A program made the position numbers and the translations under genes. The notes under the pieces were generated by a model, which was not told where the DNA came from, did not search any database, and saw only the letters and a program-made list of their open reading frames with translations. A stretch of 64,000 nucleotides of DNA from Lachnospiraceae bacterium (GTDB lineage: Bacteria; Bacillota; Clostridia; Lachnospirales; Lachnospiraceae), in assembly GCA_030526245.1 (NCBI GenBank), contig JAUNDD010000001.1:1-64000 (forward strand), in the 5' to 3' direction. Each line of letters starts with the position of its first letter. Within the stretch, counting starts at the first letter, position 1. This document shows, piece by piece, positions 7,673 through 16,890 of the stretch.

Positions 7673-8995
7673 TCACAAGCGTTCTTCTTCCCCCGGTGCT
7701 GCAGCGGCCGCTGCGCCGGCCCCAAAGGTCAGGGTGGGCGCCTCCGGTGTCAGATCCTTCGCTGCCGATGCGGTATGCTCTCCGGCATACAGTCTCTGAC
7801 CGGTCAGGCCGTCCCGGGCCATCATGGTCTTCAGCGTGGTGATATCCGCCGAAATGTCAAAGGCGGTATCCTCAAAAAAACTGTCCAGCAGGTTCTCAAA
7901 CGCATCATTGATCGTATCTAAAGAAGCCTCGATCTCGCTTCGTGTCCGGTCCACATTGGAACCGGAAATATCCTGCCGCTCAAGCTGGGCGTAGGCGTCC
8001 ACCAGCTTGCGGGTGATGGGCAGATAATAGCTCATCATGCGATGCAGATCCGGCGCACTGGAGGGATCCGCCTCCACCTGTGCAAATATCCGGGATACCA
8101 CGGCTTCCAGCCGGTTCAGCTTTCCCGTGATCTCCGTACCGGGGATCATCTCATTTGCCTCATGGATATGCGCGATAAAGGCCTTGCCATCCTTCAGGAT
8201 ATTTCGTGTTTCCTCATCGAATTTTGACAGATTCTCCTGGGTGACCTGAGCTGCCTGCCTGTCCGCTCTGCGGCGCTGCTGGTAGGCCTTCATGGTCTCC
8301 ACATACTGGCGGTAAGCCTCCTGGGTGCGCATCAGCGTGGTCCCTTCTTCATCCAGATACAGCTGACCGGCCACCCGGTTCGAGCTCATCACCGCCCGCA
8401 GGTCCGACAGCACCTGTTCCTTCTTACAGCCGGCTGCACTGCAAAGCTCCTGGATCGTCACTACATCCCGGTCTCCGGCCGTTGCCATATACTTCTGCAC
8501 ACGCTGTACCAGCGCCCGGTCCCGGCGGCCGTTGATAGCCAGTCTGGCGCACACAATGGCCGGCACCGCAAACAGAATGCCTCCGGCGAGCGCTGCCAGC
8601 AGCCCGCTTCCGATCAGTCCGCCCACCAGGGAGGTTAAGGAAAGAGCTCCAAACACCGCCAGCCCGCTGTAGCCCAGCACGATGGGTGCCGTTCCCTTGT
8701 AGGGACTGCGTACCAGCGGCTGTGCCCCGGCCAGCTTCGGCGAGGCATTGCGTCCGCCGCGGCGGGCCTGCTGCCGGGAGTTGCGGTAGGCATTGCCCGA
8801 CTCATCCCGCCAGGTTCCATGGATCGCGCCCTGTCCCGGCTTCGGGTTTCGCAGGGAAGCCTGCACCTCATTCACCGCGTTATTCACCACATCCGCGATG
8901 GATCGGCTCAGCTGGCTGAAATCCTCATTATCGATCGCCTTCTGCACCAGATCTCCGATCCTGGCGCCGGCATCATACCAGTCTTTTTCGTTCAT
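7673..8995 (-). CDS. xpaC: XpaC-like membrane protein
   Basis: 440 residues from the ATG at 8995, preceded by GGAAGG; the frame extends to 9040 but without a better site. This family carries the old label '5-bromo-4-chloroindolyl phosphate hydrolysis protein'; an enzymatic role is doubtful. Visible: an N-terminal helix (MNEKDWYDAGARIGDLV), a Gly/Arg-rich linker, two adjacent membrane helices (about 125-175), then a long cytoplasmic helical part with a putative winged-helix-like stretch (VVTIQELCSAAGCKKEQVL) and an Ala-rich end containing LTFGAG. It is cotranscribed with telA. Confidence 0.8.
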   Translation of the reverse strand: MNEKDWYDAGARIGDLVQKAIDNEDFSQLSRSIADVVNNAVNEVQASLRNPKPGQGAIHGTWRDESGNAYRNSRQQARRGGRNASPKLAGAQPLVRSPYKGTAPIVLGYSGLAVFGALSLTSLVGGLIGSGLLAALAGGILFAVPAIVCARLAINGRRDRALVQRVQKYMATAGDRDVVTIQELCSAAGCKKEQVLSDLRAVMSSNRVAGQLYLDEEGTTLMRTQEAYRQYVETMKAYQQRRRADRQAAQVTQENLSKFDEETRNILKDGKAFIAHIHEANEMIPGTEITGKLNRLEAVVSRIFAQVEADPSSAPDLHRMMSYYLPITRKLVDAYAQLERQDISGSNVDRTRSEIEASLDTINDAFENLLDSFFEDTAFDISADITTLKTMMARDGLTGQRLYAGEHTASAAKDLTPEAPTLTFGAGAAAAAAPGEEERL

Positions 8996-9098
8996 ACATC
9001 TGCCTTCCAAATACTCAGAAAGATTTTGGGTACAAATCACCCATTGTCGAATCTATTTGAGTATAACGTATTTTAAGTAGCTTGTATACGGGTCCATC

Positions 9099-9132
9099 AA
9101 AAAAAGAGCCGCCGCAAACGCGACAGCTCTTT
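9099..9132 (-). terminator. Terminator of the first liv operon
   Basis: On the minus strand AAAGAGC ... GCTCTTT is followed by a run of seven T. It lies about 95 bases after the livF stop codon. Confidence 0.85.
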
Positions 9133-9225
9133 ACATGAAAGCCCATTACTGAAAGCCATTTTAAATCGAAATCGGACCGCTGCCATTCAACGCGCAGAGG
9201 GCAGCAACCGCTTCTTCCGAACAGC

Positions 9226-9942
9226 TCAGTTCTTTTTCTTACCCAGGTAGGCCGCCTTTACATCCTCGTTGGCCGCCAGCTCTGCGCCGGTGCCGGACAT
9301 GGTGATGCGGCCGGTCTCCATAACGTAGGCCTTGTCCGCCACCTTCAGCGCCATGTTGGCATTCTGCTCGACCAGCAGAATAGTCATACCCTGGCGATTG
9401 ATGGTACGGATGATATCAAACACGCCCTGCACGATGATGGGGGCCAGACCCAGGGACGGCTCATCCATCATGATCAGCTTCGGACGGCTCATCAGCGCGC
9501 GGCCGATGGCCAGCATCTGCTGCTCACCGCCGGACAGCGTACCAGCCGGCTGCCAGCTTCTCTCCTTCAGACGCGGGAACAGATCGTAGACCCAGTTGAT
9601 ATCCTTGGTCAGGTCGTCCTTTCTCATATAGGCACCCAGACGCAGGTTTTCGTATACCGTCAGGTTCGGGAAGATCCGGCGTCCTTCCGGTACCAGTGTA
9701 ATGCCGTGGGATACGATGTTTTCCGTTCCCAGCCCTTTAAGCTCCTGCCGGTCAAAATTGACCGTTCCCTCTGCCGCCTTTTCCAGTCCGCAGATGGCAC
9801 GCAGCGTGGAGCTCTTGCCGGCTCCGTTCGCTCCGATCAGAGTGACGATCTGTCCCTCTTCCACATCGAAGCTGATATTTTTGACGGCTTCAATACCGCC
9901 GTAGGCAACCTTCAGGTTGCGTACCTCCAAAAGATTACTCAT
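9226..9942 (-). CDS. livF: ABC transporter ATPase, LivF type (system 1)
   Basis: One of two ATP-hydrolysing subunits of a branched-chain amino-acid type importer. 238 residues from the ATG at 9942; this start overlaps the end of livG by 8 bases. Walker A GANGAGKSST (about 37-46), signature LSGGEQQML and Walker B LIMMDEPSLGLAP are all intact, and the D-loop and H-loop region (TILLVEQN) fits LivF. It is the last gene of the liv operon and is followed by a strong terminator. Confidence 0.95.
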   Translation of the reverse strand: MSNLLEVRNLKVAYGGIEAVKNISFDVEEGQIVTLIGANGAGKSSTLRAICGLEKAAEGTVNFDRQELKGLGTENIVSHGITLVPEGRRIFPNLTVYENLRLGAYMRKDDLTKDINWVYDLFPRLKERSWQPAGTLSGGEQQMLAIGRALMSRPKLIMMDEPSLGLAPIIVQGVFDIIRTINRQGMTILLVEQNANMALKVADKAYVMETGRITMSGTGAELAANEDVKAAYLGKKKN

Positions 9943-10792
9943 CTTCCTGTACCCCCAGATATGCTTCGATGACGCGGTTGTTGTTCTGGATCTCATCTGG
10001 TGTTCCCTGTGCGATCAGCTTACCGAAATCCAGTACATAGATGCGGTCGGAGATCTCCATGACCAGATCCATGTGATGCTCGATGACCAGCACCGTCAGA
10101 CCAAACTTTTCCTTGATCTCACGGATAAAGGAAGCCAGCTCAATGGTCTCCTGCGGGTTCATGCCGGCGGCCGGCTCATCCAGAAGCAGGAACTTCGGAT
10201 CCGTTGCCAGAGCACGGGCGATCTCCAGTCGACGCTGCTTACCATAGGGCAGGGAGGATGCAACCTCATCCTTTACATCGTCCAGGCCCACCATCTTCAG
10301 AAGCTCCAGGGTCTTTTCGCGGTTAGCCTTTTCCTCGGCTCCGTTCAGATGGAATACCGCCGAGAATACATTGGCCTTTGAACGCATATGGAAACCGATC
10401 AGAACGTTGTCAAATACGCTCAGGCTCTTGAACAGACGGATATTCTGGAAGGTACGGGCAATGCCCTTCTTTGTGATGGCATCCGGTGTCTTCAGAATGG
10501 TCTGGGAAAACTTGCCGGCATCCTCACCCAGGTAAGAAGCCAGAGCCTTGCCGGTGGGATGGTTCTCCGTCAGCGTCTCTCCGCAGAAGGAGACCCGGCC
10601 GTTGGTCTGGGCATACACACCGGTGATCACGTTAAAGGCGGTGGTCTTACCGGCACCGTTCGGTCCGATCAGAGCCACGATCTCACCCTTGTCCACGTGC
10701 AGGGACAGGTCATTCACGGCAACGACACCGCCGAACTGCATGGTCACATGCTCTACCTCCAGCACGTGCTCTCTGTTTGCTGCTTCACTCAT
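9935..10792 (-). CDS. livG: ABC transporter ATPase, LivG type (system 1)
   Basis: Second ATPase subunit, 285 residues. Walker [10 protein letters not shown], the LivG-type signature [15 protein letters not shown] and Walker [14 protein letters not shown] are present. It is about 30 residues longer than the LivG at 29740-30474 because of extra sequence between FCGETL and the Q-loop region [12 protein letters not shown] (about residues 70-105). It overlaps livM by 4 bases (ATGA) and livF by 8, which points to translational coupling. Confidence 0.95.
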   Translation of the reverse strand: MSEAANREHVLEVEHVTMQFGGVVAVNDLSLHVDKGEIVALIGPNGAGKTTAFNVITGVYAQTNGRVSFCGETLTENHPTGKALASYLGEDAGKFSQTILKTPDAITKKGIARTFQNIRLFKSLSVFDNVLIGFHMRSKANVFSAVFHLNGAEEKANREKTLELLKMVGLDDVKDEVASSLPYGKQRRLEIARALATDPKFLLLDEPAAGMNPQETIELASFIREIKEKFGLTVLVIEHHMDLVMEISDRIYVLDFGKLIAQGTPDEIQNNNRVIEAYLGVQEDE

Positions 10793-11883
10793 GACTTGTC
10801 ACCTCCCGTCTTCTTTTTCTTATTCTTTCTGGTAAACAGACCAAACAGGCCGTCCCAGGTAAACTCACTGGTACCCATGATGCCCCGGCGCCAGAACAGC
10901 ACCACGATCATCAGCAGGATGGAATATACAACCATACGCAGACCCGGACGCAGCAGCGGAACCTGTACACCGTTGATGGTGGTCTCCACATCCAGGAAAC
11001 GCAGCCACTCCTGGCTGCCGTTGATCAGGAATGCACCGATGATGGAACCGGTGACACTGCCGATACCGCCCAGAACGATCATCAGCAGAATGTTGTAGGT
11101 CATCGATACGCTGAAGGTCTTGGTATCGATGGACTGCATGAACACCGCCAGCATGCCGCCGCCCACTCCGGTAAAGAAGGAGGAGATCACAAAGGCCAGC
11201 TCCTTGTGACGGAACAGGTTGATGCCCATGGCCTCGGCAGCCACGTCATCCTCACGGATGGCCTTGAAGGCACGGCCGTAGGAGGAATTGATCAGCAGTA
11301 CCATCAGCAGGATACATACCGCTGCGATGGCCATCGGCTGAAAGATGTTGGCATAGCCCGGCACATTGTTCAGACCGAAGGAACCGTTGGTGATGGTATC
11401 CATCATCGGCGCTGCCAGCAGGGCACGCACGATCTCGGCAAAGCCCAGAGTGGCGATGGCCAGATAGTCACTCTTCAGACGCAGTACCGGAATACCGATC
11501 AGCGCTGCAATGGCCGCTGAGAACAGACCGCCCAGCAGCATGGCCGGGATCATCGGCAGATGCAGATTTTCAAGCCAGGGTGCAATACCATTTAAATAGT
11601 AAACGTTCGGACGGGCTGCCACCGGAATGGTCAGGATCGCCGTCGTGTAGGCACCGATGGCCATAAAGCCTGCCTGGCCCAGAGAAAACAGACCGGTAAA
11701 GCCGTTCAGCAGGTTCATGGAGACCGCTACCACCGCGTAGACCGCTGAACGGGTCAGGATCGACAGCGCGTAGGAATGGCTGGTCTTGGTATCATACTGG
11801 AAATAGGCCAGAATGCAGCAGAACACAGCTGCCAGTACGATGGAAAGAAGGATATCGCGGATCCGCTTTGATTTCGTATTCAA
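10789..11883 (-). CDS. livM: ABC transporter permease, LivM type (system 1)
   Basis: Membrane subunit of the importer with about 9-10 hydrophobic helices. I place the start at the TTG at 11883 (364 residues): AAAGGAGG lies 8 bases before it, whereas the in-frame GTG at 11892 overlaps this ribosome binding site. The family segment GYTAILTLGFAEI is represented here by [16 protein letters not shown], with the loop [15 protein letters not shown] that contacts the ATPase. The C-terminus is basic (TRKNKKKK) and cytoplasmic. Confidence 0.93.
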   Translation of the reverse strand: MNTKSKRIRDILLSIVLAAVFCCILAYFQYDTKTSHSYALSILTRSAVYAVVAVSMNLLNGFTGLFSLGQAGFMAIGAYTTAILTIPVAARPNVYYLNGIAPWLENLHLPMIPAMLLGGLFSAAIAALIGIPVLRLKSDYLAIATLGFAEIVRALLAAPMMDTITNGSFGLNNVPGYANIFQPMAIAAVCILLMVLLINSSYGRAFKAIREDDVAAEAMGINLFRHKELAFVISSFFTGVGGGMLAVFMQSIDTKTFSVSMTYNILLMIVLGGIGSVTGSIIGAFLINGSQEWLRFLDVETTINGVQVPLLRPGLRMVVYSILLMIVVLFWRRGIMGTSEFTWDGLFGLFTRKNKKKKTGGDKS

Positions 11884-11897
11884 CGTTCGCACCTCCT

Positions 11898-12779
11898 TTA
11901 AACCTTATCTGTAGCTGCTTCGCCAAACAGACCGGTGGGCTTCACCAGCAGAATGATGATCAGCAGAACAAACGTAAACGCATTTGAGAAAGTTGAGTAA
12001 CCAAGCGCGGTGATGTAGGTCTCACAGATACCGATGATGAAACCGCCGATCACGGCACCCGGAATGGAACCGATACCACCAAGTACCGCTGCTACGAAGC
12101 ATTTCAGGCCCGGCAGAGAACCGGAATAGGGATATACCGACATACGGTCCGTGAAGTACAGGACAGCACCGACACCGGCCAGCAGACTTCCGATGACGAA
12201 GGTCATGGAGATCGTGGTGTTAACACGAATACCCATCAGTCTGGCTGCCTCGGTATCCTTGGACACCGCACGCATGGCCATACCCAGCTTGGTGTGGTTG
12301 ATCATCTGCACCAGGGCTACCACCAGAATGATGGTCAGAACCGGCGTGATCAGAGTAACCAGCGAAGCCGACAGACCGCCGAACTGGAAGATCTTCTTCA
12401 GGAAGGGGATCTCCGGATAGGGCTGGGGCAGCGCCGTAAACAGATAGGTAGCCAGGTTCTGCAGCAGATAGCTGACACCGATGGCCGAGATCATAACCGA
12501 CATACGCGGTGCGCTGCGCAGCGGCTTATAGGCTGCCTTTTCAATCAGCACACCCAGCACCACCGTGCCGATCAGTGCAATGGGCAGCGCCAGATACCAG
12601 GGCAGCGTCGCCATGGCAAAGATCATAAAGTAGCCGGACATCATGAACAGATCGCCGTGTGCAAAGTTGATCAGTCGCAGGATACCGTAAACCATCGTGT
12701 ATCCGACTGCAATCAGCGCATAGGATCCGCCCAGTGAGATACCGGTCAGAAAATGCTGTGCAAAGGTAATTGCACTCAT
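11898..12779 (-). CDS. livH: ABC transporter permease, LivH type (system 1)
   Basis: Partner permease, 293 residues, with the family N-terminus (QHFLTGISLGGSYALIAVGYTMVYGILRLINFAHGD) split over helices 1-2 and the ATPase-coupling loop AVSKDTEAARLMGI. The ATG follows GGGAGGACGTT. It is first of the four membrane and ATPase genes, separated from the substrate-binding protein gene by a stem-loop. Confidence 0.95.
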   Translation of the reverse strand: MSAITFAQHFLTGISLGGSYALIAVGYTMVYGILRLINFAHGDLFMMSGYFMIFAMATLPWYLALPIALIGTVVLGVLIEKAAYKPLRSAPRMSVMISAIGVSYLLQNLATYLFTALPQPYPEIPFLKKIFQFGGLSASLVTLITPVLTIILVVALVQMINHTKLGMAMRAVSKDTEAARLMGIRVNTTISMTFVIGSLLAGVGAVLYFTDRMSVYPYSGSLPGLKCFVAAVLGGIGSIPGAVIGGFIIGICETYITALGYSTFSNAFTFVLLIIILLVKPTGLFGEAATDKV

Positions 12780-12862
12780 AACGTCCTCCCTTCAGGAACG
12801 TGACTGTCCATACAGCTCAAAATTTCCAGAGCCATTTGCAGCAGCCGCGGTCCCGTCAAACA

Positions 12863-12892
12863 AAGCAGGGGCGGAAAACTCCGCCCCTGCTT
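12863..12892 (-). terminator. Stem-loop between livK and livH
   Basis: A 13-bp GC-rich stem (AAGCAGGGGCGGA / TCCGCCCCTGCTT, 4-base loop) lies about 30 bases after the substrate-binding protein stop codon. The T-run is short, so it may be a leaky terminator or an mRNA 3' stabiliser that lets the binding protein be made in excess of the permease. Confidence 0.75.
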
Positions 12893-12924
12893 AACATCCT
12901 CATTTTTCGAAGCGCTTTGCTCGA

Positions 12925-14583
12925 TTATTCAGTAACCGTAACGGTCTTCAGGAACTTGAAGGCGCCGTTTTCGATGATATCGATGTAAGCGGTATCCTTC
13001 TGAGCATCACCGATCTCGTCGAAGGTGATCACACCGGTAACGCCCGGAGAAGAGATGCCTTCCAGTGCAGCCTTCACAGCTTCACCATCGGTAGAACCTG
13101 CAGCTTCCAGAGCATCACAAACTACGTTGTAAGCATCGAAGGTCAGTGCGCAGTTACCAACTACAGCATCGTTTCCGCCGTTCTTCTTGATGCGGTCTTC
13201 GTCAGCATTCAGCCACTCCTTGTAGCCCTGTACGAAGTCAACAACGATCTGGCTGGAGGTATCGCCTTCATCGAAGAAGGTAGAAGCTACGATGCCTTCG
13301 CAGTTTTCAGCACCTGCGTTGGTGATGATGGTGTCGTTGTACCAGGTATCGCCGGCCATCAGCGGGCAGTCCAGACCCAGCTCACGAGCCTGCTTGATCA
13401 GCAGCGGAGCGGTGGTGATGGAGGTCGGAGCAAAGATGGCATCCGGGTTAGCAGCCTTGATAATGGTCAGGATGGCCTTGAAGTCAGTCTGGTTGGTCTC
13501 ATACTGCTGCATGCCGCCAGCGATCTCGCCGCCCTGTGCAGTGAAGCCCTTGATGAAGTAGTTTGCCAGACCGGTGGAGTAGTCATCACCCAGCTGGCTG
13601 ATAACAGCTACGTTCTTGTAGCCGCTCTCGATAGCATACTGAGCCATAACAGAGCCCTGGAACGGATCCAGGAAGCAGGTACGGAAGTACCATTCACAGC
13701 CTGCGGTTACCTGCGGGTTGGTGCAGGATGCGCCGATGGCCGGGATCTTAGCTTCTGCGAACTTCGGGCCTGCAGCGATGGATACGCCTGAGCCGTAGGA
13801 ACCGATTACAGCTACAACGCCGTCAGCTACCAGCTTGTCAGCTGCGGTGATCGCTTCAGTCTTATCAGACTTGTTATCTACGATATCCAGTTCAACCGTG
13901 TATTCAACACCATCGATGACAACGGTCGGACGAATAGCGTTACCGTACTCGGCACCCTGTACCTCCTGCTGTCCGCCACCGCCGTTTTCGCCGGTCAGCG
14001 GCTCGAAGATACCAACCTTAATGATCTCATCAGACTTAACAACATCTGCAGCCGGAGCTTCCTCCTGTGCATCAGCAGCCTCGGTAGCTGCTTCAGCTGC
14101 CTCGGTTACTGCTTCCGGAGCTTCGGTCTCTTCAGCCGGTGCTTCGGTCTCAGCTGCTTCTGTAACAGCCTCGGTCTCCTCAGCCGGAGCCTCGGTGGCT
14201 GCTTCGGTTTCTTCTGCCGGTGCTTCAGTCTCTACAGCTGCTGCTTCTTCAACAGCCTCGGTGGCTGCTTCAGTCTCTTCTGCCGGTGCTTCGGTTTCTA
14301 CTTCAGCAACCTCTGCTACAGACTCAACGGCTTCCGTTGCAGCCTCAGCAGCCTCAGTAGCCACTTCAGCAACCTCTGCTACAGACTCAGCAGCTTCGGT
14401 AGCGGCCTCGGTCTCTTCCTCTGCAGCTGCCTCAGTTGCCTGTGCCTCGGTCTGAGCCGGAGCCTCGGTCTTCTTTTCAGTCTGCGGAGCTTCTGTTTCC
14501 TTCTTGCCGCTGCAGCCTGTGGTAGACATAGCTGCTGCTGCCATGGAAAGAACTAATGCGATGGATACGACTTTCTTTCTCAT
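12925..14583 (-). CDS. livK: Liv-type substrate-binding lipoprotein with long TEA-repeat linker
   Basis: Extracytoplasmic ligand-binding protein of system 1, probably for branched-chain or other amino acids. A lipoprotein signal peptide ends at Cys24 (STTGC). Residues about 27-182 are a low-complexity linker of repeated EAATEA, EETEAATEA and ESVAEVAEV units. From about 186 (IIKVGIFEPLTGENGGGG) the type-I periplasmic binding fold begins and runs to 552. The binding domain has normal size; the linker adds about 155 residues, probably to hold the domain away from the membrane through the wall. Own promoter at 14656-14684. Confidence 0.93.
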   Translation of the reverse strand: MRKKVVSIALVLSMAAAAMSTTGCSGKKETEAPQTEKKTEAPAQTEAQATEAAAEEETEAATEAAESVAEVAEVATEAAEAATEAVESVAEVAEVETEAPAEETEAATEAVEEAAAVETEAPAEETEAATEAPAEETEAVTEAAETEAPAEETEAPEAVTEAAEAATEAADAQEEAPAADVVKSDEIIKVGIFEPLTGENGGGGQQEVQGAEYGNAIRPTVVIDGVEYTVELDIVDNKSDKTEAITAADKLVADGVVAVIGSYGSGVSIAAGPKFAEAKIPAIGASCTNPQVTAGCEWYFRTCFLDPFQGSVMAQYAIESGYKNVAVISQLGDDYSTGLANYFIKGFTAQGGEIAGGMQQYETNQTDFKAILTIIKAANPDAIFAPTSITTAPLLIKQARELGLDCPLMAGDTWYNDTIITNAGAENCEGIVASTFFDEGDTSSQIVVDFVQGYKEWLNADEDRIKKNGGNDAVVGNCALTFDAYNVVCDALEAAGSTDGEAVKAALEGISSPGVTGVITFDEIGDAQKDTAYIDIIENGAFKFLKTVTVTE

Positions 14584-14655
14584 AATCTTTCTCCTTTTCC
14601 CTGTTTGCGCTTGAATTATACAAAAAATTTTTCTAATTCAAACTATATGCCCGAA

Positions 14656-14684
14656 ATTATAGCACGTCAAACGGTTAAGTGCAA
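14656..14684 (-). promoter_or_regulatory. Promoter of the first liv operon
   Basis: The minus strand reads TTGCAC, 17 bases, TATAAT, about 75 bases before the livK start codon. Both boxes are close to the sigma-A consensus. Confidence 0.7.
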
Positions 14685-14806
14685 TAAGCGGGGACTTTCT
14701 TTTCTTTATTAAATCGATAAAGTCTGTAATCCATTCCAGCTCCCGCTTCCTTTCTTACAGGCAGGCTGTCTCCGTTTCCTTTTGACACTTTGCCCCTATG
14801 AAACAC

Positions 14807-14837
14807 AAAAGGAACCACCTCTGCAGGCAGTTCCTTT
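14807..14837 (-). terminator. Terminator of the glycerate kinase gene
   Basis: AAGGAAC/GTTCCTT with inner CC/GG pairs, followed on the minus strand by TTTTG, about 40 bases after the stop codon. Confidence 0.75.
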
Positions 14838-14876
14838 CTCAAAGTCAGATTATGACCATTTTACTGTTTCATTATC

Positions 14877-16109
14877 TTATCGTCGGATCAATACCGCCGC
14901 AAAATCATTCACGTTAGTTCCCGTAGCCCCGGTAATCACCAGGCCGTTCGTTTTCTCCAGTGCATGGTAGGCATCGTTCTCTTTCAGCACCTCAAAAATG
15001 GAGATGCCCTGCGCCTTCAGCTGCTCCTGAGTCTGTCCATCCACATAGCCTCCGGCCGCATCGGTCGGACCATCCGTCCCATCCGATCCCACACTGAATA
15101 CCGCCGTGTCCTCAAGTCCTGCAATGCCGGCTGCCGCTGCCAGCGCCAGTTCCTGATTGCGTCCGCCCTTTCCCTTTCCGGTCAGATGCACCACGGTCTC
15201 TCCGCCGGCAATAAAGGCCAGGCTCTTATCGGTATTGGCATGACTTCTGGCGATGGAAGCCAGGAATGCTCCGGCTTCCCGGGCTACACAGTCCAGCTGA
15301 TCCGTCAAGACGATCGTTTCATATCCCAGATCCTCACAGGCCTTCTTCGCTGCTGCGCAAAGATTGCGTACACTACCGGTAATCTGTGTTTCCACATTGA
15401 AAAGCTCCTTGGGTGTTTCCTGCGCCAGCAGCTCCCAGGCCTGCTCAGACAGCTTCAGGTCATATTTTCTGGCAATAGCCTGAGCCATCTCGCAGGTCGA
15501 GCTGTCCGGATAGGCCGGACCGGATGCGATCATATCCAGGGGATCCCCCAGAATATCGCTCAGCACAATGCTGTATACCCTGGCCGGCTCACAGAGTTTT
15601 GCAAACTTGCCGCCTTTCACGCTGGACAGACGCTTCCGGATCGTATTCATCTCAACGATGTCGGCTCCGCAGGCCAACAGCTGCTTCGTGATGTCCGCCA
15701 GTTCCTCACCGGAAACCAGCGGCTTCTCAAACAGAGCCGATCCACCGCCGGACAGCAGAAACAATACCGTATCCTCTGCCTGCAGATCCGATACCAGATT
15801 CAGTGCAGCCTGGGTTCCCTTAAAGGAATTCTCATCCGGCACCGGATGTCCCGCCTCATAGCAGTCCATGTTCGGCAGGGGCGCCTTCACGTGATCATAT
15901 TTGGTAACGACCACGCCCTTTGTGAGCCGTTCTCCCAGAATTTCTCCGGCCGCCTTGGCCATCTGCCATCCGGCTTTTCCGGCTGCCACGATATACAGCC
16001 GTCCGGTTCCAAACTCCTTGCCTTCCAGCGCCTGCGCCACCGCCTCATCCGGCAGTACCTTCTGAATTGCTTCTTTAATGATTCGATCTGCATCCTGTCT
16101 TACGCTCAT
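14877..16109 (-). CDS. Glycerate 2-kinase (MOFRL family)
   Basis: Predicted to phosphorylate D-glycerate to 2-phosphoglycerate, feeding lower glycolysis. 410 residues from the ATG at 16109, preceded by CAGGTGGTG; the frame extends to 16142. N-terminal DUF4147 domain with GKAGWQMAKAA, the glycine-rich FLLSGGGSALFEKP (about 120-133) and NTIRKRLSSVKGGK; C-terminal MOFRL domain with AGGETVVHLTGKGKGGRNQELALAAA and SDGTDGPTDAAGG in separate segments. The D-2-hydroxyacid dehydrogenase at 39.8 kb or the RraA-like aldolase nearby could supply hydroxy acids, but no operon link is seen. Confidence 0.9.
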   Translation of the reverse strand: MSVRQDADRIIKEAIQKVLPDEAVAQALEGKEFGTGRLYIVAAGKAGWQMAKAAGEILGERLTKGVVVTKYDHVKAPLPNMDCYEAGHPVPDENSFKGTQAALNLVSDLQAEDTVLFLLSGGGSALFEKPLVSGEELADITKQLLACGADIVEMNTIRKRLSSVKGGKFAKLCEPARVYSIVLSDILGDPLDMIASGPAYPDSSTCEMAQAIARKYDLKLSEQAWELLAQETPKELFNVETQITGSVRNLCAAAKKACEDLGYETIVLTDQLDCVAREAGAFLASIARSHANTDKSLAFIAGGETVVHLTGKGKGGRNQELALAAAAGIAGLEDTAVFSVGSDGTDGPTDAAGGYVDGQTQEQLKAQGISIFEVLKENDAYHALEKTNGLVITGATGTNVNDFAAVLIRR

Positions 16110-16228
16110 AATACACCACCTGTTCAGATTATTCTCTTTCATCCAGTCTCACGCCTGCCTTGTTTCATCCCCAAACGCTTCACTATACCCCTGCTTTGTC
16201 AGCCGACTGATCCACTTCTTCGATTGTC

Positions 16229-16576
16229 TTATTTTTTTACCAGTATATTCTTATCCTTAATAACAAGAAACAAATAGATCAAAATGGCTAAAACAAGAAT
16301 AATAAACCCAACCTTTACGGATAATTTTCCTACTTCTGCCACAACCGTATTAAACGGTGCCATCTGGATATTACAGGAAACAAAGCCTATTCCGATCACA
16401 ATATTCTGTCTCCCCAGTGCCATGGCATATGACTCCTGGGATTCTTCCGTATATTCCTCCGGCTCTATTCCCACACCGATCGGTTTTCGACGAACAAGCG
16501 CCGCAATCCCCCATACAATCAAGCCAATACCAAGCGTAAGCATGATCCGATCAATGAAACCACCATCTGCAATCAT
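16229..16576 (-). CDS. Small membrane protein, unknown function
   Basis: 115 residues from the ATG at 16576, chosen because GGAGGAGGAAGAAA precedes it; the frame runs to 16630. One membrane helix at about 11-28, a central hydrophilic part with Glu/Tyr-rich EPEEYTEESQESY, and a second hydrophobic stretch (FIILVLAILIYLFLVI) near the end followed by a Lys-rich tail. No family recognised. It lies between the glycerate kinase and glutamate dehydrogenase genes on the same strand, in base composition more AT-rich than either. Confidence 0.65.
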   Translation of the reverse strand: MIADGGFIDRIMLTLGIGLIVWGIAALVRRKPIGVGIEPEEYTEESQESYAMALGRQNIVIGIGFVSCNIQMAPFNTVVAEVGKLSVKVGFIILVLAILIYLFLVIKDKNILVKK

Positions 16577-16710
16577 TTTCTTCCTCCTCCAGATTATCCT
16601 ATTGGTTCCTTTTACAAGCATATTATACAATATAAATTTGGTTTTTCCACATTAATTCTTTGTTTTGCAATCAAAACCAACACTTTTCTTTCCAAACTCA
16701 ATCATATTTA

Positions 16711-16745
16711 AAAGCCCCCTGCAGGCATATCCCGCAGGAGGCTTT
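16711..16745 (-). terminator. Terminator downstream of glutamate dehydrogenase
   Basis: AAAGCC-CCTGC / GCAGG-GGCTTT stem, followed on the minus strand by TTTTAAAT. It sits about 145 bases after the gdh stop codon; no other gene is seen in between. Confidence 0.75.
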
Positions 16746-16890
16746 GGTAGGAGGTATTGCCCGCTAAATAGCCACATTTTTTCATACGGGCCAGATTGAA
16801 TACATTCGAGCATTTCTACATCATCGCACTCCGTTATCCAATCTCATCTGTTGAATATAATCCCAGCCGTTTTACTGCTTGGTGAAACAT

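Noticed and set aside
13835..14455. Ser/Ala-rich repetitive plus-strand frame, also considered as a CRISPR-like repeat
   Set aside because: It is the complement of the TEA-repeat linker of the receptor gene. Repeats are codon-level, degenerate and without spacers.
14964..16277. Open frame of 437 codons on the plus strand
   Set aside because: Antisense to glycerate kinase, which has clear family motifs and a ribosome binding site.
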